DNA of 64,000 nt, from contig JAFRZX010000035.1 in assembly GCA_017442315.1 (NCBI GenBank), positions 1 through 64,000 of the forward strand, read 5' to 3'. The notes beneath the pieces were generated by a model. That model searched no databases. It worked only from the letters and a program-made list of their open reading frames with translations, and was not told the DNA's origin. Source of the stretch: Bacteroidales bacterium (GTDB lineage: Bacteria; Bacteroidota; Bacteroidia; Bacteroidales; UBA932). Below are positions 45,353 through 53,199 of this stretch, in pieces. Both the position numbers and the translations under genes were made by a program. Position 1 is the stretch's first letter, and every line of letters starts with the position of its first letter.

Positions 45353-46276
45353 TTAATATTGTAAGATCACAAGTCCGTTTCCTACTGATGGCTCAAGTCC
45401 CATATTGCTAGGCTTGTTGATCATCTCGAAAAGATTCAGTGAGTCTTCATTGCGTTGGAATGCAGATACATTGTCTCCTTTGTTAAGTGTCATTGCGTTG
45501 CATGCTCCGCAACCTTTAAGGACCTTGGCAAGATCGTCACAGCTGATACCGTTGGAATAGAAGAAGTCACCGCCGTCCACTGCAACCAGATATACTGTGT
45601 TTCCACCTTCATCCACTCCTACAGCAGTCCTGGCAGTAGCATCGGCATCGGTTTGAGCCAGAATGTAGCCGTTCTGCAGGAGCATGGAGCTTCCGCTGAC
45701 TCCTTCTGTGATCTTGTCTTTCCTGCTGTCGAATTCTGATGCTTCAAGACATTGTGCTGAACCATCCTTCATTATAGCGAAGAAAGCCTTGTCAGTTCCA
45801 ATTTTAGATGTGTGTGCTTTTCCATTGTGATAGAGCAGGCCTTTAGGTGCACCTGTGTCGGCTGAAAATGCGCTTCCGCTTATACCTCCCATAACCAGAT
45901 ATGTTCCCTGGTTCTCTATGGCAGCAGCTTGTGCTGTAAGTTTCTCGGATGTACTGAATTTCATGTCATCTCCAGGTACGCATACCTGGACCATGGCAGG
46001 TGCAAGCTCTATCCTGTAGATGTACATCTGCATTGCATGGCTGGATGAATTCAGATAGCCCATGCTCAGAAGGCTTACACCATCCATTATCTTGGTCTGA
46101 GTGTCATACTTCACGTGCGTGATATAATCTTCCGAACCATTGACAATCATCTGGCCGAATTCAGTAGATGCGCTGCGTGTATAGTAATCTGGTTTGTCGA
46201 ACTCATCCTTTCCGCATCCGAAAGCGACGGCAAGCATGAGTGCAGCACTTGTAAATTTGACTATAATATGTTTCAT
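45353..46276 (-). CDS. Degenerate NAGPA-fold lipoprotein, likely a binding protein
   Basis: A 307-aa lipoprotein with lipobox AVAFGC (Cys21) followed by GKDEFDKPD. The ATG at 46276 is used; a TTG three codons up is less likely. It aligns along its length with the BACON-NAGPA proteins (YITHVKYDTQT, AMQMYIYRIELA, AFFAIMKDGSAQ, ARTAVGVDEGGNTVYLVAVDGGD), but key motifs are changed: NGDFF is SGSAF, and LDGGGSS is LNKGDNVS. It should be catalytically dead. It lies directly downstream of SusD, the position of surface glycan-binding proteins in such operons, which suggests an enzyme fold reused for binding. Confidence 0.7.
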   Translation of the reverse strand: MKHIIVKFTSAALMLAVAFGCGKDEFDKPDYYTRSASTEFGQMIVNGSEDYITHVKYDTQTKIMDGVSLLSMGYLNSSSHAMQMYIYRIELAPAMVQVCVPGDDMKFSTSEKLTAQAAAIENQGTYLVMGGISGSAFSADTGAPKGLLYHNGKAHTSKIGTDKAFFAIMKDGSAQCLEASEFDSRKDKITEGVSGSSMLLQNGYILAQTDADATARTAVGVDEGGNTVYLVAVDGGDFFYSNGISCDDLAKVLKGCGACNAMTLNKGDNVSAFQRNEDSLNLFEMINKPSNMGLEPSVGNGLVILQY

Positions 46277-46289
46277 GTCTCTCAATCGT

Positions 46290-47561
46290 TTAGTAGCCAG
46301 GATTCTGGGTAAGATTTCCGTTTACTTTTCTTTCTGCTTCAGGAATTGGCATGAGGGTCTGGTATTCCAGAATACCGAGAGTCTCCACTGCTTTGCCAAG
46401 TCTTACTAGATCGTACCACCTGTGTCCTTCACACAGAAGTTCAAGTCTTCTTTCCTGAAGTATTGCATCTATGAATTCTGCTTCTGTTGCAGGATATACT
46501 GCAGGAAGACCGCGGAATGCCCTGAGTTCGTTCAGACGCGGCAGACCATTGGCAAGTCCCTGTGCTTCAGCGCTTATCAGATACATTTCTCCAAGACGGG
46601 ATATTACAACAGGGTCTGTACCTTTCTGACCGCTTGGATATTTGTTGATGAAGTTCAGGTTGTCCATGGTGGTGATTGAAATCTCTTTTCTGTTGTCCTC
46701 GTCGGCATACATGTTCATTACCTCTTTTGCCGGAGCATATACATAGCTTCCTGAATTAGGATGATTGTATGAGTAGAACAGTGTACTTATTGCAATGCTT
46801 GATTCGATTGTCAGACAAGAGAATGCGAATATTACTTCGTTGTTATGTCCTCCTCTGAAAATCTTGTCGTATGAATCAAGTCCGTATCTTGCATCAGCGA
46901 TGAGGGATTCTGCCAGTCTTGCGGCTTCTGCCTTGTTGCCTGTATAGAGAGCGACTCTGGCTTTAAGTGCCTTTGCTGCATCGGATGAAAGATAATTCTG
47001 ACTTACAGGTGTACCTAGAAGGTTGATAGCCATGTCAAGTTCTTCGATGATGAACTGCCATACTTCTGCAGCTGGTGTGCGTGATACCTTTTCATCTGTG
47101 TTGAACCTCATCAGAGGTACATCACCATATCTTGTTACAAGACACATGTGGATGTATGCACGGAAATAATGGCATTCTCCAAGAACAACGTTCTTTTCAT
47201 TTCCTTCAGGCAGCTCCTGAGCGATGGAAAATACATTGTTTACCTGCATCAGGGCTTTGTAATAGCCTTGCCATGCATCTTCCATGAGAGCGTTATTGCC
47301 GCTTGAAAGTGAATTGATAAGGTCGAGTGAATTTGTGCTCTGCTTTGTAGTGAGTTCTCCTCCGAACAGATCGAACATTATGTATGATTCTGTTCCCGGA
47401 CGCTCCTGGACATTGCAGTACATACCGCTTCTGAGTGCCTCTATATCTTTGGTGTCAACTGATCCCGGAGACACTGCCGAATGCGGATTCAGTTCCAGCA
47501 TACTGTTGCATGATATGGCAGACAGTATTGAAAGAATTGATATTATTATATTGCGTTTCAT
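46290..47561 (-). CDS. SusD-family surface substrate-binding lipoprotein
   Basis: A 423-aa SusD-like lipoprotein, shorter than the other SusD in the window. Lipobox SAISC (Cys18). Family features: IEALRSGMYCNVQ near residue 45, EDAWQGYYKALMQVNNVFSIA near residue 95, LGECHYFRAYIHMCLVTRYGDVPLM near 130, VISRLGEMYLISAEAQGLANG near 325, and LQERRLELLCEGHRWYDLVRLGKA near 370. It starts 12 nt after SusC ends. Together they form the import complex of the phosphodiester-glycosidase locus. Confidence 0.95.
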   Translation of the reverse strand: MKRNIIISILSILSAISCNSMLELNPHSAVSPGSVDTKDIEALRSGMYCNVQERPGTESYIMFDLFGGELTTKQSTNSLDLINSLSSGNNALMEDAWQGYYKALMQVNNVFSIAQELPEGNEKNVVLGECHYFRAYIHMCLVTRYGDVPLMRFNTDEKVSRTPAAEVWQFIIEELDMAINLLGTPVSQNYLSSDAAKALKARVALYTGNKAEAARLAESLIADARYGLDSYDKIFRGGHNNEVIFAFSCLTIESSIAISTLFYSYNHPNSGSYVYAPAKEVMNMYADEDNRKEISITTMDNLNFINKYPSGQKGTDPVVISRLGEMYLISAEAQGLANGLPRLNELRAFRGLPAVYPATEAEFIDAILQERRLELLCEGHRWYDLVRLGKAVETLGILEYQTLMPIPEAERKVNGNLTQNPGY

Positions 47562-47573
47562 ATTCTGACGGGA

Positions 47574-50500
47574 TTAGAAGGTTATGTTTACTCCGAGCTT
47601 GTAGATACGTGGAGAAGGCACTCCATATTGGTCTATACCTATCTTTGACGGATCCAGGCTTGTTGAAATCTCAGGGTCCCATCCTCTGTATCTGCTGATC
47701 AGTGCAAGGTTTTCTCCCTGAACGAATACTCTGGCGCTCTTCATTTTCATTGCATCTGTCCACTTCTGAGGAAGAGTGTAGGAGAGCATCACTGATTTCA
47801 GCTTGATGAATGAAGCATCCTGAAGATAATAGGTCGATGCCTTGCTGTTGTTGCCGTGGTATGAGTAGATGGCACGCGGATATGCATTTGTGCTGCCCGG
47901 ACCTGTCCATCTGTTGTCGCACCATTCCTGAAGGAGACCCTGGTAGTTACCCATTCGGGTAGGACCTGCCATCCATCCTGCATATATGTCAGCACCATAG
48001 CTGTATGTGAAGAATACGCTGAGGTTCAATCCTTTCCATGAGAATGAGTTGTTCCAACCTCCTGCAAAATCAGGGTTAGGTGAACCGACCATTATGCGGT
48101 CAGAGTCATTTATCAGGCCGTTCCCGTCCAAGTCATAGTATTTTATATCTCCGGCTCTAACGCCCATGTCATATTGAGGGGCAGGAACTTCTCCGTCATA
48201 CTGGTAGATGCCATCAAACTGCAACAGATAGAATGAGCCTACTTCTTCGCCTACCTTGAGTGCATGATTGGATCCTATCGGCACAATGTCTTCGTTGAGA
48301 AGTTTGGTGAGCTTATTCTTGTTGTGAGCTATGTTGAATGATGAACTCCAATGGACCGGGCCGAGGTCTACATGTGTGTTGAGAGTGAACTCCACTCCAT
48401 AGTTCCTCATCGATCCGATGTTGGCCAGCATCGATGTCTGTCCTGAAGTAGCATGCATTGGCATGTTGTAGAGAAGGTTACCTGTGTTTTTCAGGTATGT
48501 GTCGAATATCATGTTCACCTTTCCGTTGAGGAATGAAAGGTCAAAACCGAAGTCATATTGGTCAGCTGTTTCCCACGTAAGGTTCTCATTTCCTTTAGAG
48601 CTGACAGCGATTCCACTGATTCCGCCATAGTTGGATCCTCCGCTGATCAGAGGCATCCATCCATAGTTGCTGATACCGTCCTGGTTACCGGTCTTTCCGT
48701 AGCTGAGGCGCAGCTTGAAGTCTGTTGACGGTGAATTCCAGAAATCTTCCTTTGAAATGTTCCATCCGAGGGATACTGAAGGGAATACACCCCAACGGCA
48801 CTGAGGTGCGAAACGGCTTGAACCGTCGGCACGTACTGTGGCATTGAGCACGTATCTGTCTTTCCATGATACATTTGCACGTCCATACCATGATTCCATG
48901 GCATATTCTGAGAGACCTCCTGTCACACCAGCTATTTCTGCTGCAACGCCGATTGTGTCGAATGAAGGAGAAGGGAAGCCTTGGGCATCTATACTGTTAG
49001 AACGTGAACTGGTCTTCTGGAATGAATGTCCTGCCATTGCACCGAATGTCCAGTCACCCCATGTCTTGTCATAGTTGAGATAGGTCTCAATAAGATTGCT
49101 CATGAGGAAACGGTTTTTCTCTATGATACGTCCGCCGTTTTCCTTATAAGGGTGATTTGAGTTATAGTAAAGATAGTCAAGTGTGTATCCTGCGTCGGTG
49201 TTGAAGGATGCCTTGAATTTGAGTCCGTCTATGATGGTCGCTTCTGCCCAGATCGCTCCAAGGTATCTGGCATTGTCCACATACGATGTCTGTTCGGACA
49301 GTATCTGTACCGGATTGTGACGGGAAAGTTCATTCGTTCCTCCGAGGAAATAGTCACCGTCGGTTTTGTACGGTCTGTCGAACGGACGCTGTTCAACGGC
49401 ACGTGCGACGATAGTCGAACCTATGTCGGCACCAGGAACACGGTTGTTCTTCATGTAGTTGCCGCTCATGTTCGCTCCGACGTTGAGCCATTTGGCAACC
49501 TGATGTGTCAGATTTACCTTGAGGTTGACCTTTGTAATGTCGTTGGTCTTGATGACACCTTCCTGATAAGCGAAGTTCGCTCCTACGTAGATCTTTGTCT
49601 TGTTGGTTCCGCCGGTGAATGAAAGGTCTGCGCTATGTGACATTCCCAGTCTTGTGATGACATCAAGCCAGTCTGTATCAGGAAGTCCTGCATATGGATT
49701 GCGGATGTGCTGTATGTAGCTGCTGTTTCCTGGGGTATAGCCGTTCTGACGGTTATAATTGTCTATACCTTCATTATATACTTCTATCCAGGACTCCGAA
49801 TCCGCATATCTGATTCTGTTCCTGTTGTTGAATTCAGATATACCGAAGTTATAGTTGACCTTGATTTCTGATTTACCTTCGCGTCCCTGCTTTGTGGTTA
49901 TCAGGATTACACCGTTTGTTCCTCTTGAACCGTAGATTGCTGCAGATGCTGCATCCTTCAGCACTTCAATGGATTCTATGTCGCTGAGGTTCAGTACGGA
50001 AAGTGAACTCAGGTCTTCTCCGAAACTGTAGAGTGAACCGCTTTCGTTATTGAGAGGAATTCCATCTATGACATATAGAGGCTGGTTGCTTGCGCTCAGA
50101 GAGCTTGAGCCTCGTATGCTCATTCTTTCTGAAGTACCGAGGTTACCAGAACATGTCGAAATATTTACACCCGCAACTCTACCTTGAAGAAGTTCAGTAG
50201 GGGAGAGAGCAGTGCGGGCAGAATTTTCATCCGGTTTGAATGATGTAATGGCATTTGTGACGAGTTCTCTTCTCTGGGAACCGTATGCTACTACTACAAC
50301 GTCGTCCAATACATTTGCATCAGAAGCAAGTGTTACATCAATCTGCTGTGAAGGATTCTGGACAGTGATGTATTGGGTCGCCATTCCGAGATAGGCGATT
50401 TCCAGAGTGACAGGAGCCGGTTGTCTGCAATCCAGAGAAAAATTACCGTCCAGGTCCGTGATTGCCCCGTTTTGTGTGCCCTTGACTATGACAGATGCTC

Positions 50501-50876
50501 CGATTACCGGTAGTCCGATTTCATCTTTGACGCATCCTTTTACATAGGCATTGGATTTTGATGTTTCTGCTTTGGGAGGGGCAGATTTAGTTATGGAAAT
50601 GATGTCTCCGTCAATGGTATATGATACTTCGGAACCGGAGAACACAGCATCCAGCACAGTGCGGATGTCAGCCTTCCGTACATTTATGCTGATAGGTCTG
50701 TCTACATTTACCTCACTTGAACGTATCGAGAATGAGTATCCATAGTCTTTCTGGATCTTCTCGATCACTTCCCTTATTGGCGTATCCTCAGCTTTCAGGG
50801 TTATCTCCTGAGCTTTCATGGAGACAGCCATGAACAAAGAAAGCGCAATAATCAAAGGTTTCTTCAGGTAGTCCAT
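47574..50876 (-). CDS. SusC-family TonB-linked outer-membrane transporter with STN signalling domain
   Basis: An 1100-aa transporter. After the signal peptide (about 1-22) comes an STN domain (about 25-95: ITLKAEDTPIREVIEKI, DADIRTVLDAVFSGSEVSY-type strand-helix pattern), which in this family contacts a FecR-like anti-sigma factor. A carboxypeptidase-regulatory-like domain follows (about 110-195, KGTQNGAITDLDGNFSL), then VLDDVVVVAYG, the plug (SIRGSSSLSASNQPLYVIDGIPL, IYGSRGTNGVILITTKQG) and the barrel, ending YKLGVNITF. The STN domain fits the ECF sigma and FecR genes directly upstream. Confidence 0.95.
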   Translation of the reverse strand: MDYLKKPLIIALSLFMAVSMKAQEITLKAEDTPIREVIEKIQKDYGYSFSIRSSEVNVDRPISINVRKADIRTVLDAVFSGSEVSYTIDGDIISITKSAPPKAETSKSNAYVKGCVKDEIGLPVIGASVIVKGTQNGAITDLDGNFSLDCRQPAPVTLEIAYLGMATQYITVQNPSQQIDVTLASDANVLDDVVVVAYGSQRRELVTNAITSFKPDENSARTALSPTELLQGRVAGVNISTCSGNLGTSERMSIRGSSSLSASNQPLYVIDGIPLNNESGSLYSFGEDLSSLSVLNLSDIESIEVLKDAASAAIYGSRGTNGVILITTKQGREGKSEIKVNYNFGISEFNNRNRIRYADSESWIEVYNEGIDNYNRQNGYTPGNSSYIQHIRNPYAGLPDTDWLDVITRLGMSHSADLSFTGGTNKTKIYVGANFAYQEGVIKTNDITKVNLKVNLTHQVAKWLNVGANMSGNYMKNNRVPGADIGSTIVARAVEQRPFDRPYKTDGDYFLGGTNELSRHNPVQILSEQTSYVDNARYLGAIWAEATIIDGLKFKASFNTDAGYTLDYLYYNSNHPYKENGGRIIEKNRFLMSNLIETYLNYDKTWGDWTFGAMAGHSFQKTSSRSNSIDAQGFPSPSFDTIGVAAEIAGVTGGLSEYAMESWYGRANVSWKDRYVLNATVRADGSSRFAPQCRWGVFPSVSLGWNISKEDFWNSPSTDFKLRLSYGKTGNQDGISNYGWMPLISGGSNYGGISGIAVSSKGNENLTWETADQYDFGFDLSFLNGKVNMIFDTYLKNTGNLLYNMPMHATSGQTSMLANIGSMRNYGVEFTLNTHVDLGPVHWSSSFNIAHNKNKLTKLLNEDIVPIGSNHALKVGEEVGSFYLLQFDGIYQYDGEVPAPQYDMGVRAGDIKYYDLDGNGLINDSDRIMVGSPNPDFAGGWNNSFSWKGLNLSVFFTYSYGADIYAGWMAGPTRMGNYQGLLQEWCDNRWTGPGSTNAYPRAIYSYHGNNSKASTYYLQDASFIKLKSVMLSYTLPQKWTDAMKMKSARVFVQGENLALISRYRGWDPEISTSLDPSKIGIDQYGVPSPRIYKLGVNITF

Positions 50877-50900
50877 GTTTTTTGATGAGTTGTTAGTATG

Positions 50901-51905
50901 TTAATTATTAGGTGAAATCACGATTGTGTCATGTTTCTTTGATATTATCATTGTGTCGTTGCTGTTCAAAGCCTTGAGAATCTTTTCCAACCCTTCGTTG
51001 TGGATGAATGAGGCATAGTACTGTGTCTTGGCAAGTGTGTCATCCTCAATCAGAATCTCTACGTCAAAATGTCTTTCCAGATCTTCGGCGATATCTTTCA
51101 GACTCTGGTTTATGAAGCGTATGTTATGGTTGTTTTGCCATGCGCCATATGTGGCGGTGTTGATACGATAATCTTCGACAGTGCCGAATGTTTTGTTATA
51201 TCGTATGAGGTCTCCCGGAACAAGTACTCTTGAGAAACCGTTTTTATCGTCTGTGTCTTCGATACTGACGCTTCCGCTGATGAGTGCGACTTCAATATTA
51301 TCTCTTTCGGCGAATGCCTTGACTCCGAATTGTGTACCATGAACCTTTACGTTCATACCGGAAGCTGATACAATGAACGGTTTCTTCCTGTCGGTTGTAA
51401 CGTCTGCGAAGATTTCGCCGTCTATGTAGATAGTGCGTGTTTCTGAATCAAATCTTGAAGGGTAGAGAACCTTGGTGTCGGAATTCAGCCATAACGATGT
51501 GCCGTCCGGGAGTATGATCCGTTCTGTTTCGCCTCTTTTGGCATATGCCTCGTACCATTGTACGGGCTCCTTCGGCTTCAGGACCATCAGGAATACAGCA
51601 AGTACGGCTGCTGCGGCTGTTGCGCCGAACCAGCCGAACATCCTTTTTGTTTTCTGAAGTTTCTTGCGATGGGTTTCTTCCCTGTCTATGAATATGTCCA
51701 GGTATCTCTCCGAACGTCTGAGACTTTCCTGATCGTCATCAGGTGCAGAATTGTCGAGAAGACGTTCAAATATCTTATCGTAGCATGGATCTGCGATGTT
51801 GTCTGTCAGCCATGAGCGTACGATGGTTTCTTCTTCTTTTGAGCATTGACTGTCCATATATCTGTCAAGGACAGTCAGCAGTTCATTCATTGATTTATTC
51901 TCCAT
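50901..51905 (-). CDS. FecR-family anti-sigma factor
   Basis: A 334-aa inner-membrane protein. N-terminal cytoplasmic helical region (about 1-85) that would hold the sigma factor, one transmembrane helix (about 88-108, MFGWFGATAAAAVLAVFLMV), then the periplasmic FecR domain (about 120-220: KRGETERIILPDGTSLWLNSDTKV, GEIFADVT, VHGTQFGVKAF) and a DUF4974-type C-terminal domain (about 255-330: NQSLKDIAEDLERHFDVEI, LEKILKAL) that meets the STN domain of SusC. It lies between the sigma gene and SusC, the standard order for this signalling trio. Confidence 0.93.
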   Translation of the reverse strand: MENKSMNELLTVLDRYMDSQCSKEEETIVRSWLTDNIADPCYDKIFERLLDNSAPDDDQESLRRSERYLDIFIDREETHRKKLQKTKRMFGWFGATAAAAVLAVFLMVLKPKEPVQWYEAYAKRGETERIILPDGTSLWLNSDTKVLYPSRFDSETRTIYIDGEIFADVTTDRKKPFIVSASGMNVKVHGTQFGVKAFAERDNIEVALISGSVSIEDTDDKNGFSRVLVPGDLIRYNKTFGTVEDYRINTATYGAWQNNHNIRFINQSLKDIAEDLERHFDVEILIEDDTLAKTQYYASFIHNEGLEKILKALNSNDTMIISKKHDTIVISPNN

Positions 51906-51968
51906 ACCATATAGTTAACATATATAGTATGCAGAAATGAAGAAAATACGTAAAAAAATCTGCACTTT

Positions 51969-52541
51969 TTACCAAAGTGCCATAACAATAAGAAGAATTG
52001 ATATTGGGAGGTGTTCCCTTATATATGAAAGTGAGTTTTCTATATGCTTTTCTACAGTACGTACGGATATGCCCAGTTGTTCTGCAATTTCAGCATTGGA
52101 GAGTTTCTGGGTGCGGCTCATCTCGAATATGTTTCTCCTCTTTTCCGGCATTGATGCGACAATCCGTTCGATCTTCTTTTCCATATCCCTGAAAGATAGG
52201 ATGTTGTCTACATTTACAGTATTGTCGACAATGTCTACCTCAAGATTTTCTGTCTTATTCTTGAATTCGCTTCTCAAGTAATAATATATCTCGTTCCTGA
52301 CAGCTATCAGGATGTAGTTCTTGAGGCTTCTGTTCTCGTCTAGCCTTTCTCTAAGTACCCAGATGCGCATGAACACATTCTGAATGAGATCCTCCGCAAC
52401 GTAGCTGTCTTTAAGCATACGTTTGGCAAACGAAAGAAAAATGGGATAATAGTGCTCGAACAAACATTTGAATGCACTTTTATCACTGTTTTTCAATCGC
52501 AGAATCAAACTCTTTTCGTCTATAATTCCGGATGTGTTCAT
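51969..52541 (-). CDS. ECF-type RNA polymerase sigma factor
   Basis: A 190-aa sigma factor of the Bacteroidetes SusC-linked ECF group. Region 2 covers about residues 20-85 (KCLFEHYYPIFLSFAKRMLKDSYVAEDLIQNVFMRIWVLRE, with interruptions), and region 4 about 125-178 (MPEKRRNIFEMSRTQKLSN, then AEIAEQLGISVRTVEKHI as the helix-turn-helix). It is the first gene of the minus-strand locus. With the FecR and STN-SusC genes it should switch on the operon when substrate binds. A vegetative promoter sits almost at its ATG. Confidence 0.93.
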   Translation of the reverse strand: MNTSGIIDEKSLILRLKNSDKSAFKCLFEHYYPIFLSFAKRMLKDSYVAEDLIQNVFMRIWVLRERLDENRSLKNYILIAVRNEIYYYLRSEFKNKTENLEVDIVDNTVNVDNILSFRDMEKKIERIVASMPEKRRNIFEMSRTQKLSNAEIAEQLGISVRTVEKHIENSLSYIREHLPISILLIVMALW

Positions 52542-52545
52542 TGTG

Positions 52546-52575
52546 CAAATATACGATATTTCAGTTACTCTGCAA
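52546..52575 (-). promoter_or_regulatory. Promoter of the ECF sigma gene, predicted leaderless
   Basis: On the minus strand TTG (52573-52575) and TATATTTG (52546-52553) are spaced by 19 nt, a full Bacteroidetes consensus. Only 4 nt separate it from the ATG at 52539-52541, so the transcript would begin at or next to the start codon. The -33 element lies inside the end of the thioredoxin gene. Confidence 0.6.
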
Positions 52576-53026
52576 GAAGAATACTGTCAATCTCTGATTT
52601 GAATCTGTCTTTGCTTCTGGCTCCTGCAGTCATGACTGGCATTCCATCTGACGGTATGTAGAGTATTGCAGGTATCGAGCTGATATTCAGCATTTTCGCA
52701 AGTTCTCTGTTCTTGTCTATGTCTACTTTATAGATTACGATATGGTCAGCATATTCGATTGCAAGTTCATCAAGAACCGGCGCTATCCTCCGGCAGGGGC
52801 CGCACCATGTGGCTGTAAAATCTACAATTGCCGGTTTGTCTCCAAGGTATACCGGCTCTTTGTCTGAAATATCATATACCTTCTGCTTGAATTCTTCTGT
52901 ATTGAGCTCAATCACTTTTCCGCTGTTCTTATGTTTGTTCATATCGGTCCTGGCTCCTGCCCTTCCGCATGAAATCAGCGTGAGGAGTATCGCTGATGCT
53001 GCAAGTGTTTTGTATAGATTGATCAT
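52565..53026 (-). CDS. Thioredoxin-like lipoprotein
   Basis: A 153-aa protein with lipobox TLISC (Cys20), so membrane-anchored and facing the periplasm or surface. The thioredoxin fold spans about residues 40-150, with the active site WCGPC at 74-78 (in VDFTATWCGPCRRIAP) and the cis-proline in ISSIPAI near residue 118. It likely reduces or isomerises disulfides in envelope proteins. It ends 24 nt before the ECF sigma start; the sigma gene has its own promoter, so a functional link is not implied. Confidence 0.88.
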   Translation of the reverse strand: MINLYKTLAASAILLTLISCGRAGARTDMNKHKNSGKVIELNTEEFKQKVYDISDKEPVYLGDKPAIVDFTATWCGPCRRIAPVLDELAIEYADHIVIYKVDIDKNRELAKMLNISSIPAILYIPSDGMPVMTAGARSKDRFKSEIDSILLAE

Positions 53027-53176
53027 GATGCCTTAATTTTGAAATGTAAATATAGTAATAATCTTTTCAAATCGAATGCCTTTTATATTCAATCAGAGAA
53101 TTTTATGTCTGGAGTCATGCCGCTGAAGCTGTTTGGATTTTTAGACAGATTCCGAATTAAATAGGAAACAGTTTCT

Positions 53177-53184
53177 TATCTTTG
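53177..53184 (+). promoter_or_regulatory. -7 promoter element for the binding-protein gene
   Basis: Reads TATCTTTG, a full match to TAnnTTTG, ending 15 nt before the ATG at 53200. A perfect palindrome GAAACAGTTTC (53165-53175) ends one base upstream of it, a position suited to repressor binding. No clear -33 element. Confidence 0.5.
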
Positions 53185-53199
53185 GGAAAATATTTCAGG

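Noticed and set aside
53182-53199. TTG start for the binding-protein gene at 53182
   Set aside because: It overlaps the TATCTTTG promoter element; the ATG at 53200 gives a clean lipoprotein signal peptide.
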